31,639 bases of DNA from a virus. Position numbers and translations under genes: made by a program. The notes below the pieces were generated by a model. It ran no database searches. It was given only the letters and a program-made list of their open reading frames with translations, and was not told where the DNA came from. The DNA lies in the IMG/VR virus record IMGVR_UViG_3300046809_000119, positions 1 to 31,639 of that record. The stretch is one strand, 5' to 3'. Below, piece after piece: positions 22,705-29,466 of this stretch; the stretch's first letter is position 1, and each line of letters begins with the position of its first letter.

Positions 22705-23759
22705 ACACGCATAGGCATGGCAACGAGGGTCAGCCCATCGAACGCCGGCGACGTGACAAGACCAGGCGAGCCATTGTCCGCCAGCGCAATGACAACAGGA
22801 CCGCTTGGCAGCACGCTCAGCAGATCGCGCAGGTAGACCGAGTTGAAACCGATATCTATCGGCTCGCCAGTGTATTCAGCGGCGACCTCGTCCTCAGCCT
22901 GCCCGACATCCGAGCGCGCGGATAGCTCGACGGATCCTGGCGCGATGCTGAGTTTGACGGCACGGCCACGCTCCGACGAAATCGACGCCACTCGATCGGC
23001 AGCCTTCAAGATAGCGTCCCGATCGACCGTGATCAGCTTGTCATTCGATTTCGGAACGACGCGCTCATAATCCGGATACGTCCCGTCGATCAGCTTTGAA
23101 ACCAGCAAGAAGTCGCCGGCACGAATGCGGATCTTGGTTTCTGAGACCGCAACAGTGACGATACCCTTCGGAAGCATGCCGACGGTCTTGCGTGGCACGA
23201 TGACGCCGGTGAAACTTTCGGTGGAAGGTTGGCGGTGGCGCGCAAGCCGATGTCCGTCGGTGGCGACCGCCGTCATGAAACCGTCGTCGGCGATGAAGAA
23301 GACGCCGTTCAGATAGTATCGCACTTCCTCGTTTGAGATCGCAAAGGCGCACGGGGCGAAGAGCGCAGCAAGATCGATCTCGAATTCCGTCTTGAAGTCG
23401 TCGTCTTTCAGGTCCGGAAAGTCGTCTGCCGGAAGTGTCTGCAGCGTGAATTTGCTGCGTCCTGATTTGACGGTCAGCTTGTCGCCAGCCAGAGACATGG
23501 TGACGTCGCTGTCTCCGGCCTTCTTGACGATATCGCCGAGCAGCTTCGCATCGACGCAAATGGCGCCTGGCGTCGATACGTCAGCATCGGTGCTTGCTGT
23601 AGCCATGATGTCGAGATCGGTGCCAGATATCGTCAGGCGGCCGTCGCTGGCGGTTAGCAGGACGCTGGACAGGATTGGAATTGTGTTGCGTGCCTCGACG
23701 ACGCGACCGACGTTGGTCATGACGCGCGAGAGATCGGCGCGACTTATGGAAAGCTGCAT
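22701..23759 (-). CDS. dnaN: DNA polymerase III beta sliding clamp
   Basis: The 352-aa protein has full clamp length with three repeated domains. It starts MQLSISRADLSRVM and has TLPADDFPDL after the first domain, YYLNGVFFIADDGFMTAVATDGHRLAR in the second, LIDGTYPDYERVVP in the third, and the standard C-terminal end LVAMPMRV. It should encircle phage DNA and tether the host polymerase. Phages that bring their own clamp usually need host replicase contacts that differ from the host clamp. The leader holds a hairpin, ACCACCAC and GAGGAGA. Confidence 0.95.
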   Translation of the reverse strand: MQLSISRADLSRVMTNVGRVVEARNTIPILSSVLLTASDGRLTISGTDLDIMATASTDADVSTPGAICVDAKLLGDIVKKAGDSDVTMSLAGDKLTVKSGRSKFTLQTLPADDFPDLKDDDFKTEFEIDLAALFAPCAFAISNEEVRYYLNGVFFIADDGFMTAVATDGHRLARHRQPSTESFTGVIVPRKTVGMLPKGIVTVAVSETKIRIRAGDFLLVSKLIDGTYPDYERVVPKSNDKLITVDRDAILKAADRVASISSERGRAVKLSIAPGSVELSARSDVGQAEDEVAAEYTGEPIDIGFNSVYLRDLLSVLPSGPVVIALADNGSPGLVTSPAFDGLTLVAMPMRV

Positions 23760-23763
23760 TATG

Positions 23764-23808
23764 GTCTCCTCATTGTGGTGGTTGCCGCACGGCTGGTGAC
23801 CGTACGGC
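23764..23808 (-). promoter_or_regulatory. Leader: hairpin with TCACCAG loop, ACCACCAC box, GAGGAGA
   Basis: Arms 23800-23808 and 23784-23792 are complementary at eight of nine positions, the exception being an A/C mismatch in RNA. The loop is TCACCAG. ACCACCAC at 23775-23782 and GAGGAGA lie between it and the clamp start. Confidence 0.55.
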
Positions 23809-23813
23809 GGTAG

Positions 23814-24344
23814 TTAAGATGCTGACCGGGATGCGAGGATGCGGTAGGCATCGATCACGCCAAGAGCCTGCGACTTGGCATCATCGAGCGCGTTGTGTGC
23901 CGTACCGACTTCGGGCTGAACTGCTCCGGTGATATCAAACAAGGTTCGACAATCGCGCGGCGTACGATAACTCCAAGGAATAAGGATTGAGCATGCTCGA
24001 AATGCCGATTCCAACAGCACCACGTCAAAGGATGGCGGCTTTGCCCAGACGCGACTTGCATCGACGCGTCGGACGTAATCGCCGAATTCACCGAGCACCA
24101 AACCAAAAAGTCTGGTGCCAGAGAATGCGTCTGCTCGCGCCTCAGCCGATTGCTCCATCCACCATTTCACGGTGGATACGTCCAACGTAAGGCCAGATGC
24201 GACAGCCGACTGCGGATCAATCGCAGCATAGAAATACTCGCCGAACTCTCCTGTCTCAGCATCAAACGCCGTGGCGCCTATGCTCAAAATTACGCTCCCC
24301 GGCGCCGTGCCGAGTGTCTCGATATCGATCATAAGATCGCGCAT
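23814..24344 (-). CDS. DEDD-family 3'-5' exonuclease
   Basis: The 176-aa protein starts MRDLMIDIETLGTAPGSVIL, with the metal-binding DIE at 7-9. It has SFDVVLL with Asp107 and AHNALDDAKSQA with His150 and Asp154, the DEDDh set of RNase T / exonuclease VIII C-terminal type enzymes. It would trim 3' DNA or RNA ends, either as proofreading help for the clamp-bound polymerase or in recombination. GGAG lies nine bases before the ATG at 24344, and a hairpin leader precedes it. Confidence 0.85.
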   Translation of the reverse strand: MRDLMIDIETLGTAPGSVILSIGATAFDAETGEFGEYFYAAIDPQSAVASGLTLDVSTVKWWMEQSAEARADAFSGTRLFGLVLGEFGDYVRRVDASRVWAKPPSFDVVLLESAFRACSILIPWSYRTPRDCRTLFDITGAVQPEVGTAHNALDDAKSQALGVIDAYRILASRSAS

Positions 24345-24353
24345 TTTCTTCTT

Positions 24354-24394
24354 CTCCTCTTGTGGTGATCGGGCCGCCATGGCGCGGCGGCCCG
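24354..24394 (-). promoter_or_regulatory. Leader: 9-bp hairpin, ATCACCACA box, GAGGAGA
   Basis: CGGGCCGCC (24386-24394 in minus RNA) and GGCGGCCCG (24370-24378) pair perfectly around a seven-base loop GCGCCAT. ATCACCACA and GAGGAGA follow. The stem also lies right after the DUF669 gene, so it could serve as the 3' end of that message. Confidence 0.55.
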
Positions 24395-24401
24395 CAATCA
24401 G

Positions 24402-25037
24402 TTACTTGGCGCCCCACGGCCTGCGCGCCCCACCAGTCGCCGCAGCCGCAGCAGGTGCTGCCTGACGGTTATTGTTGGCAGGCTGGCGAGTAGTCGGCTT
24501 GTTGTCGTTGGCGGCGGCCGGCGCGTTATCGTTTTGCTTCTTCCCCTGAGTACCATCGCCGATCAGGCCGAGCTCAGGGATGGCTTCTTTGGCGTCGGCG
24601 TCAGAGTAATAGAACCGTTCGATTTGGTTCTTGTCCTTGTAGAAGCCGCCAGCCGGGTTGGCGTTTCCGATCTGAATGCCGATTTCGGCGACGAATGTCT
24701 TAAAGAGCAGATCGTCCGTATCTGTGCCGGCGTCGATCCTCTCTCCGACTGCTCGACCAAATCTGTCCATCATCGGTTTTCCGTACTTGTAGGCGCCGTG
24801 TTGGTAACCGTCGGAGTGGGCGATCGTCCAATATGCCCAGAACTTGCGTCCCTTGAATTCCGCCGGCTCCACGACCTCGAACGTGATTTCAGCCTGAACG
24901 CCCTTGCCGTCCTTTGTGTCCGGCAAGTTGATGGCCTCAGCCTGCAACAGCGCGTACATGTGCGGCAAGATACCTCCGCCGCCCTGTTTCTCGGTGTTCT
25001 CGTAATCAGCTTCGTAGTTGTTGCCGATTTTCGCCAT
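24402..25037 (-). CDS. DUF669 family phage protein
   Basis: The 211-aa protein begins MAKIGNNYEADYENTE and has the DUF669 core, with ILPHMYALLQAEAINLPDTKDG, EITFEVVEPAEFKGRKFWAYW, and LFKTFVAEIG. The C-terminal 45 residues are a low-complexity Asn/Ala/Pro tail with NDN, ANDN (176-179) and ANNN repeats ending GARRPWGAK. DUF669 proteins sit beside Sak4-type recombinases and are thought to bind single-stranded DNA or help annealing. The tail may act like the flexible tail of a single-strand binding protein. The leader has ACCACCACCACA and AAGGAGA. Confidence 0.8.
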   Translation of the reverse strand: MAKIGNNYEADYENTEKQGGGGILPHMYALLQAEAINLPDTKDGKGVQAEITFEVVEPAEFKGRKFWAYWTIAHSDGYQHGAYKYGKPMMDRFGRAVGERIDAGTDTDDLLFKTFVAEIGIQIGNANPAGGFYKDKNQIERFYYSDADAKEAIPELGLIGDGTQGKKQNDNAPAAANDNKPTTRQPANNNRQAAPAAAAATGGARRPWGAK

Positions 25038-25062
25038 GCTAGTCTCCTTCGTGTGGTGGTGG

Positions 25063-25281
25063 TTAGATTGAGCGGTAGATTGGATTGCTCGGTGACAGTG
25101 TGTAAGCGTCGACATAAGCAAATCGCCGCTCAACGATTTCGAGCCAGATAATCTCGTCGTTGCCAACGTCGATCGGGATCCACGCAAACCAGCGATGCCA
25201 GCCGCAGTAACGCTCGATCATCGCGCGATAATTGGCTCGTCGCTTCGCCTCGCGTTCTTTCTTGCCCGTCCGAAATTTCAT
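25063..25281 (-). CDS. 72-aa basic phage protein
   Basis: The ATG at 25281 overlaps the Sak4-like stop (ATGA). The protein has a very basic start (MKFRTGKKEREAKRRANY) and then an aromatic segment ERYCGWHRWFAWIPIDVG. It looks like a small phage family found between Sak4 and DUF669 genes, with no known role. Coupling to the recombinase suggests a helper in DNA binding. Confidence 0.7.
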   Translation of the reverse strand: MKFRTGKKEREAKRRANYRAMIERYCGWHRWFAWIPIDVGNDEIIWLEIVERRFAYVDAYTLSPSNPIYRSI

Positions 25282-26051
25282 GCCGCCATCCCCACAGGCG
25301 CCGGCATATATTTGGCAAGTTCATCCCATCCCTTGCCCTTTCGGAAGGTGATGGACGCCGGCGTGCCGTATCGCGACTTCGCGAGAAAGCCTGGCCGTTC
25401 CTCGAGGTGGATCTGGCGCTCGCCGCTGCCCTCGGCGTGCGAAACCTTCTTGTTGAAGCCGACTTCCTTTTCCTTGAGGGTGTGCCGGTAGTTGACGAAG
25501 CCGACGAATTGCGCCGTTTCCTGCACCAGCGCCGACGCGCGCTTGTGGAGTTTGATGCCGTATCGGCTGTATGGATCGCTGGTCGGGCTATCGAACCTGG
25601 TGATCTCGGTGTGCGCCAGCAAGACGACAGCAATACCAGCTTCGCGAAGCGCCTGCAGACCGGACAGCAGCTCGCGCCACTCCGTGTCCGCCTCGACATA
25701 GCCCTTGCCAAAGCCGGCGTCTTCGATGCTGTTGAGACCGAGGCGTCGGCACGTTGCGCCCCAGACGAGATTTTCGGCGCCGTCGACACTGTCGAGAATG
25801 AGCGTCTTGCGATCGTGCTCTTCGGTGAGCAGCCAGCCGATAACGTCGAGGATGTCCTCAAAACTCTCCGCGCTACCCGGCGAAAACATCTCGACGTCGT
25901 CTGGCGGTTCCTCTCCAAGGGTCGGCAGGTAGTACGGATCAGGGAATTCGGACGCCAGCTGCGTTTTGCCGACGCCGTGGACGCCATAGATCACCCCGAT
26001 CGGCGGCTTGTTGTTTCTCGTGGAGTTCAAACTCCCAAGGCTTATTGCCAT
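25278..26051 (-). CDS. Sak4-like RecA-fold single-strand annealing ATPase
   Basis: The 257-aa protein carries Walker A GVHGVGKT at 23-30, Walker B LILDS at 84-88, and VVLLAHTEITRFDSP with a Thr/His sensor region near 140. It is the shape of AAA_24/Sak4 proteins, short RecA relatives in temperate phages. It should promote strand annealing with a single-strand binding partner, here probably DUF669. AGGAGG lies five bases before the ATG. Confidence 0.85.
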   Translation of the reverse strand: MAISLGSLNSTRNNKPPIGVIYGVHGVGKTQLASEFPDPYYLPTLGEEPPDDVEMFSPGSAESFEDILDVIGWLLTEEHDRKTLILDSVDGAENLVWGATCRRLGLNSIEDAGFGKGYVEADTEWRELLSGLQALREAGIAVVLLAHTEITRFDSPTSDPYSRYGIKLHKRASALVQETAQFVGFVNYRHTLKEKEVGFNKKVSHAEGSGERQIHLEERPGFLAKSRYGTPASITFRKGKGWDELAKYMPAPVGMAA

Positions 26052-26060
26052 TCGGTCCTC

Positions 26061-26165
26061 CTAATTGTGAAATACCAGCGCGAGCACCGTCAGCAGCGCT
26101 GCGAAATAGAAGATCAGTCGCCAGTCGGGCGGCGATGGCCATACGGTGCTGAGAACGCTATTCAT
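26061..26165 (-). CDS. 34-aa single-helix membrane protein
   Basis: A small gene starts at ATG 26165, overlapping the end of the 90-aa membrane protein gene by eight bases, and stops ten bases before the Sak4-like start. The peptide MNSVLSTVWPSPPDWR is followed by a clear hydrophobic helix (LIFYFAALLTVLALVF). The compact overlaps on one side and the short gap on the other leave little room for anything else. Function unknown; it may pair with the neighbouring membrane protein. Confidence 0.55.
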   Translation of the reverse strand: MNSVLSTVWPSPPDWRLIFYFAALLTVLALVFHN

Positions 26166-26430
26166 GGTCATAGGCGTTGAGCCTGTCGGCGATCTTCCCG
26201 CCGACCCAGATCGCGCCGCACATCGCCAGAATGCCGACGGCGGCTATCGGAGCCAGGAACACGAAGACGCCGGCAAGTCCAACGATCGACGCGGCGATGC
26301 CCGCCCGACGAAGCGACGGCGGCTTGTATTGCGTTGGCGTGGCGTACCCGGGAACGCTGAGACGCTCGAACGGGACGTAGTCGAGCGGCGGTGCTGTGAG
26401 TGGTGGGTCTTTCCTTGATGTCTTGGTCAT
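26158..26430 (-). CDS. 90-aa two-helix membrane protein
   Basis: A Pro-rich cytoplasmic-looking N-terminal third (MTKTSRKDPPLTAPPLDYVP) is followed by two hydrophobic stretches (about 44-62 and 64-80: AASIVGLAGVFVFLAP and AVGILAMCGAIWVGG). It ends with a short charged tail. It overlaps its upstream neighbour by four bases (ATGA) and the 34-aa membrane gene by eight. No family recognised; roles such as superinfection exclusion are possible but unsupported. Confidence 0.65.
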   Translation of the reverse strand: MTKTSRKDPPLTAPPLDYVPFERLSVPGYATPTQYKPPSLRRAGIAASIVGLAGVFVFLAPIAAVGILAMCGAIWVGGKIADRLNAYDHE

Positions 26431-26615
26431 GCTGCAGCCTGTAGGATGGCCTGCCGCAGGCGGCGCGCGACCTCTTGCTTGCCGTTCGGCGCATAGGTCT
26501 TGCCGCGCGCCATGACGGGAACGTATCGGCCAGCTGGATAGCCGGGCTTAAAGTTTCCTGCCGTATCGATCTTGGCTTGACGTCGCGCTCTCGCGCGATC
26601 TGACTGTCTTGACAT
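26427..26615 (-). CDS. 62-aa very basic protein
   Basis: The protein MSRQSDRARARRQAKIDTAG... is rich in Arg and Lys throughout, ending RRLRQAILQAAA. It may bind nucleic acid. The ATG at 26615 has GAGGAGA seven bases upstream and a hairpin leader; an earlier ATG would start inside the leader hairpin. Not recognised as a family. Confidence 0.65.
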   Translation of the reverse strand: MSRQSDRARARRQAKIDTAGNFKPGYPAGRYVPVMARGKTYAPNGKQEVARRLRQAILQAAA

Positions 26616-26620
26616 AATGG

Positions 26621-26654
26621 TCTCCTCTGGCCGTGCGCTTGGTGGGCGCACGGC
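26621..26654 (-). promoter_or_regulatory. Leader: perfect 9-bp hairpin with CCACCAA loop and GAGGAGA
   Basis: In minus RNA, GCCGTGCGC (26646-26654) pairs with GCGCACGGC (26630-26638) around CCACCAA, the same loop as in the leader at 18319-18339. The ribosome-binding site follows directly. ACCACCA boxes lie upstream of this hairpin rather than downstream. Confidence 0.6.
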
Positions 26655-26681
26655 GTTGCTGTGGTGTGTTTGGTGGTGGCG

Positions 26682-27740
26682 TTAGGCGGCGCGCAGCACA
26701 GTGCGAGTCACAGTCTCCTTGACGATGTCCGCAACGCGGCTGGTCGCCAACGTGAACACGCCGAATTCGGAGCCGGCATGCAGAAGTGCAAGTCGTTCCG
26801 CTTCTGCCGTTGCGGCTTCTGCCGTTGTATGCACGAACGGCTTGGTTGCGGGCTTAGGCACGCCGTCCTCGATCACGGCGACGATGGCGGTTGGCACGGC
26901 GGCGACGGGCGTGGTTACGGCTGGCTCTTCACCCCATTCGGCGACGAGATCTAGCCTGAATTGCTCTCCGGAATAGAATGCGCCGTCCTGATACCAAGAT
27001 GAGGCGTAGACGTCATCCATCACGGGTGCAATCCAATGACGAGGACCGCTTGTGCCGAGCGCAATCGGCCCGACCTTGCGGCCGTCGCGGGTCTTGTAGA
27101 ACTTGCCGGATTCGATGGTGAAGGTGGCTGGTGCAGTGACAAGCTCGAAATATTCACCAGGGCGCCAGGTCTTGCGGCCATCCTTGCTGGTATAGTGAAC
27201 GGATGATGCAAAGCCGCTCCCTTTGCCGCGCGCAACTGCAACGAACTGGTCGCCGATCAGGCATTGCTCGCCTGCCGGGTTCCTGATGCATCGAATGCGG
27301 TCGCCAGCCTTGAAGCCGCCGCCAGCGTCTGCAACGGTCGGCACGAGTTCGAGTTCGCTTGGGTAGATTAGCCAGTGACTGCCTCCGGTATTGCCCAGCA
27401 AGTCAACGCCGTTGTGCCCCATACGCCAGTTGTCGAACTTCACCATCGTATGGCCATACGAATTGAAGCCGTCGGCTTCGTTCTTCACTATGGTTCCGAT
27501 TCCTTTTTCAGGGCTCACCAGAGACCGCACTCGGTCGCCGACCTTATGCTCCCACTTGGCGACGGCGAGTTCGAAATAGCTGGCATCAATGCCGTCGTTG
27601 TCACCATGATCGGCGGTTACGACACCAATGCGATGTTCGGCAGGCTCGTAATATGCGACGGTGTATTCTTTGCCGACGGTAAACGCTCCTGTGTAGCGCT
27701 TCACGCATCGCACGCGATCCCCAACTTTGAACTTTCCCAT
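26682..27740 (-). CDS. 352-aa protein with repeated SH3-like domains
   Basis: Repeated units start with K-hydrophobic-GDRVRC: KFKVGDRVRCVKRY at 3-16, HKVGDRVRSLV near 65, FKAGDRIRCIR near 144, and a related unit from about 206 (TFTIESGKFYKTRDGRKVG). This suggests four SH3/KOW-like barrels. The last 50 residues form a different domain (TAEAATAEAERLALLHAGSEFGVFTLATSRV) that resembles the C-terminus of the rightward 122-aa protein at 30430. SH3-like repeats may bind proteins or nucleic acids. The ATG overlaps the upstream stop (TGATG). Function unknown. Confidence 0.75.
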   Translation of the reverse strand: MGKFKVGDRVRCVKRYTGAFTVGKEYTVAYYEPAEHRIGVVTADHGDNDGIDASYFELAVAKWEHKVGDRVRSLVSPEKGIGTIVKNEADGFNSYGHTMVKFDNWRMGHNGVDLLGNTGGSHWLIYPSELELVPTVADAGGGFKAGDRIRCIRNPAGEQCLIGDQFVAVARGKGSGFASSVHYTSKDGRKTWRPGEYFELVTAPATFTIESGKFYKTRDGRKVGPIALGTSGPRHWIAPVMDDVYASSWYQDGAFYSGEQFRLDLVAEWGEEPAVTTPVAAVPTAIVAVIEDGVPKPATKPFVHTTAEAATAEAERLALLHAGSEFGVFTLATSRVADIVKETVTRTVLRAA

Positions 27741-28042
27741 CAGTGAATCCCTCCTACCGCGCGGCGCTCGGCCAGCGAAATAACGTTGTTGTCCTTCGCG
27801 GAATCTTCCTCCGGAACAGGTGGCCTTGCAGCGCCTCCCGGTTCGTAGAATTCCGGATCAGGTTCGAGCTCGCACTCTTCAAACCATGCCGCGGTGACGG
27901 TACCGCCGAGACGGACGTTGTATTTGCCGTGCCAATCCATCTCGCCGATGACTTGGCCGGTCAGAAGATGGTTCTGCACGAGCCGCACGCGGTCGCCGTA
28001 CGCGTAAAAAATACGGCCGCAATCGTCGCAAGCATCCGTCAC
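27740..28042 (-). CDS. 100-aa SH3-like protein
   Basis: With a GTG start at 28042, coupled to the preceding stop as GTGA, the protein reads VTDACDDCGRIFYAYGDRVRLV. It contains one SH3-like unit (GDRVRLVQNHLLTGQVIGEMDWHGKYNVRLGG) and an acidic Pro-rich tail ending SLAERRAVGGIH. It is a single-domain relative of the 352-aa neighbour. One CxxC pair is present, too little for a zinc site alone. Function unknown. Confidence 0.65.
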   Translation of the reverse strand: MTDACDDCGRIFYAYGDRVRLVQNHLLTGQVIGEMDWHGKYNVRLGGTVTAAWFEECELEPDPEFYEPGGAARPPVPEEDSAKDNNVISLAERRAVGGIH

Positions 28043-28302
28043 GCCGCCACCTGCTCTGCAGTGCGGGCCACGCTCACCGGCAGCTTGCCGCTGGTCGTCG
28101 AGCAACCGCCGTTGTGAGGCATCATCTTGATTGTCTTGTTGTCATTGGCTGCAACGCGAGGCGCCTTGCGGAGCGGTGTGCGGCTGCCGCCGAGACGGAA
28201 ATAAACCGTCTGATGGCTTACGCCTAGTTTCTCGCCGATCGCTCGAAGGGAAAGCCCCTCTTCTCTGAGCGCTCGGGTTATGTCATGCACGCTGTTGTCC
28301 AT
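28039..28302 (-). CDS. Small helix-turn-helix regulator, first gene of leftward early operon
   Basis: The 87-aa protein has a clear helix-turn-helix at about 9-36 (ALREEGLSLRAIGEKLGVSH then QTVYFRL), of the resolvase/transposase-like HTH type, and a disordered tail with ANDN at 52-55. It is transcribed divergently from the repressor gene at 28428, a place where phages keep a Cro or early activator. The ATG at 28302 has GGAG five bases upstream; ATG 28305 is only two bases from it. Likely an early regulator or DNA-binding factor. Confidence 0.75.
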   Translation of the reverse strand: MDNSVHDITRALREEGLSLRAIGEKLGVSHQTVYFRLGGSRTPLRKAPRVAANDNKTIKMMPHNGGCSTTSGKLPVSVARTAEQVAA

Positions 28303-28306
28303 CATA

Positions 28307-28366
28307 TCTCCTCATGCTGGTGGTGATTGCGGCCGAAACCGTCATTGCCTGGCGTTGGTTGACGCC
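28307..28366 (-). promoter_or_regulatory. Leader of leftward operon: GGCGT/ACGCC hairpin, CACCACCA box, GAGGAGA
   Basis: In minus RNA a short perfect stem (28362-28366 with 28351-28355) closes a loop CAACCA. About 20 bases later ATCACCACCA and GAGGAGA precede the HTH gene. The stem begins right next to the operator at 28367. Confidence 0.4.
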
Positions 28367-28395
28367 TTGACAAATTTGTAATAAGTCAATGTGTA
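28367..28395 (+). promoter_or_regulatory. Operator and promoter between divergent regulator genes
   Basis: TTGACA (28367-28372) overlaps the palindrome ACAAATTTGT (28370-28379). A possible -10 lies 17 bases on (TGTGTA at 28390). The site is between the leftward HTH gene and the rightward repressor gene, so one bound repressor could control both. The core is shared with 10046, 18545 and 29086. Confidence 0.6.
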
Positions 28396-28427
28396 GTGTA
28401 AACAAGACCTCCTGGGCAAGGTGTGAA

Positions 28428-29054
28428 ATGGCGTCGCGCTCGACTGGCAAATCGCGCTTCGCGCAAATGCTCACGAACGAGCAGACCAAGCGTGGGCTGA
28501 CCGATCGAGAGATTGCCGAAAACCATAATTGGCTTCAGCAGACATTCAGCCGGTGGAAAATGGGCAGCCTGCCGCGACCCCACATGTTTGCGAGCATCGG
28601 GCAATTCCTCAGCATCTCGACCGACATGGTGCGCGAGCTCGTCGACGAGGCAACCGAATCTGCTGGAACATCCAAAATTCCGAGAGTTGGCGCCCTTGCG
28701 ACGGCGCGTGTCTACGGTCGCGTTTCGGATCGCAAAGAGGGCAAATATGCATTTGAAGCGTTCAATGTGGGCCGCAAGCGCATTCCAGAAGGTCGCTACT
28801 GCATTCTGATAGATACGAAAGTGATGGAGCCCGCCCTCCTCGTCGGCACGAAGGCATGGATAGACCCATCCGTCTGGCCAAAGGTTGGCAACGAAGTGAT
28901 CGTCCACGCCAAGGGTGGCGTCGCGTGGCTTGGTCGCCTGGCTTCGATTGATGGCAACTCTGCGATCATCGAGCGGTTGACCGGCGGGTCGATGACGATA
29001 CGGGATATTGAAGCTGTGCATGTCATCGTTCTCTCAGAGAGAGTTGCTTCGTAA
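28428..29054 (+). CDS. HTH repressor with S24/LexA-like fold lacking the catalytic dyad
   Basis: The 208-aa protein has an N-terminal helix-turn-helix (about 14-50: MLTNEQTKRGLTDREIAENH then WLQQTFSRWKMGS) and a C-terminal LexA-like domain from about 115. Where active repressors have Ser-Met-x-Pro, this one has Val132-Met-Glu-Pro. Where the catalytic Lys stands, it has Gly-Arg (WLGRL at 167-171). It should dimerise but not cut itself. AAGG lies six bases before the ATG at 28428; the earlier ATG at 28389 falls inside the promoter. Likely a repressor or Cro-like antagonist. Confidence 0.8.
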   Translation: MASRSTGKSRFAQMLTNEQTKRGLTDREIAENHNWLQQTFSRWKMGSLPRPHMFASIGQFLSISTDMVRELVDEATESAGTSKIPRVGALATARVYGRVSDRKEGKYAFEAFNVGRKRIPEGRYCILIDTKVMEPALLVGTKAWIDPSVWPKVGNEVIVHAKGGVAWLGRLASIDGNSAIIERLTGGSMTIRDIEAVHVIVLSERVAS

Positions 29055-29082
29055 AGCGCGCAGGTTTGGTGACCATGCGGCC

Positions 29083-29111
29083 TTGACAAATTTGTCGAAT
29101 GTTGGTAGACA
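29083..29111 (+). promoter_or_regulatory. Rightward promoter with overlapping operator
   Basis: TTGACA (29083-29088), 17 bases, TAGACA (29106-29111). The operator palindrome ACAAATTTGT is at 29086-29095. It starts just after the repressor gene at 29054. No gene is seen immediately downstream up to 29559, so its product may be a non-coding leader or transcript toward the second repressor. Confidence 0.55.
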
Positions 29112-29196
29112 CCCGACGTCGCTGTGGTGGCGATATGGAACTCCGGGTCTGACCAGCGTCAGCTAGTCTCCTCCCCGAGATAGTACGAACTGATTT

Positions 29197-29243
29197 CCCC
29201 ACGACGCTAAGCGGGTGGTGCCGGCCTTCGGGTCGTCGCGGGG
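29197..29243 (-). repeat. Long hairpin in the immunity region, best formed in minus-strand RNA
   Basis: Arms 29240-29243 plus 29234-29239 and 29197-29206 pair as CCCCGCGACG/CGTCGTGGGG in minus-strand RNA, with one G-U pair that would be an A/C mismatch in plus-strand RNA. Downstream on the minus strand a GAGGAGACTAGC ribosome-binding-like segment (29167-29176 region) is followed by TGA instead of ATG, as if a leader had lost its gene. Confidence 0.45.
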
Positions 29244-29254
29244 AATTGGTGCTT

Positions 29255-29460
29255 CTACTTCATGCAGAACACAAAAAACGCCAGCCGCATTATCTGCGGC
29301 CAGCGTCTTCTTCTCGGCGGGTCCCGACCTTTCGCTTCAACTCTTCTTCCAGCCTGATCCATATTATGACGCATCGTTTTCTACTCCCTTGGCCGGCACG
29401 CCCTGCGCCGGTAATTTTCTGTTTTAACGCTGTACTCTCAAATCATCTGCGTTGTTTACA
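29255..29460 (-). ncRNA. Putative small minus-strand transcript between the two repressor genes
   Basis: A minus promoter (29467-29496) and a good minus terminator (29273-29305) bracket about 190 bases with no obvious larger gene. A 39-codon frame is present (ATG at 29374 with GGGAG nine bases upstream, MRHNMDQAGRRVEAKGRD..., stop at 29255). Its end runs through the terminator hairpin, so a non-coding RNA is at least as likely. It could act as an antisense-type or lysogeny-control RNA. Confidence 0.35.
29273..29305 (-). terminator. Rho-independent terminator on the minus strand
   Basis: In minus-strand RNA the arms CGCTGGCCGCA and TGCGGCTGGCG form 11 pairs, two of them U-G wobbles, around a GATAA loop, and six T follow. 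In the plus strand the wobbles become mismatches and the tail is only TCTTCTTCT, so the structure fits minus-strand transcription best. Confidence 0.75.
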
Positions 29461-29466
29461 ATTTCA

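Noticed and set aside
29215-29427. 70-aa plus-strand gene in the immunity intergenic region
   Set aside because: The frame crosses the minus-strand terminator hairpin, has a composition dominated by Ser/Pro/Phe and lacks a ribosome-binding site.
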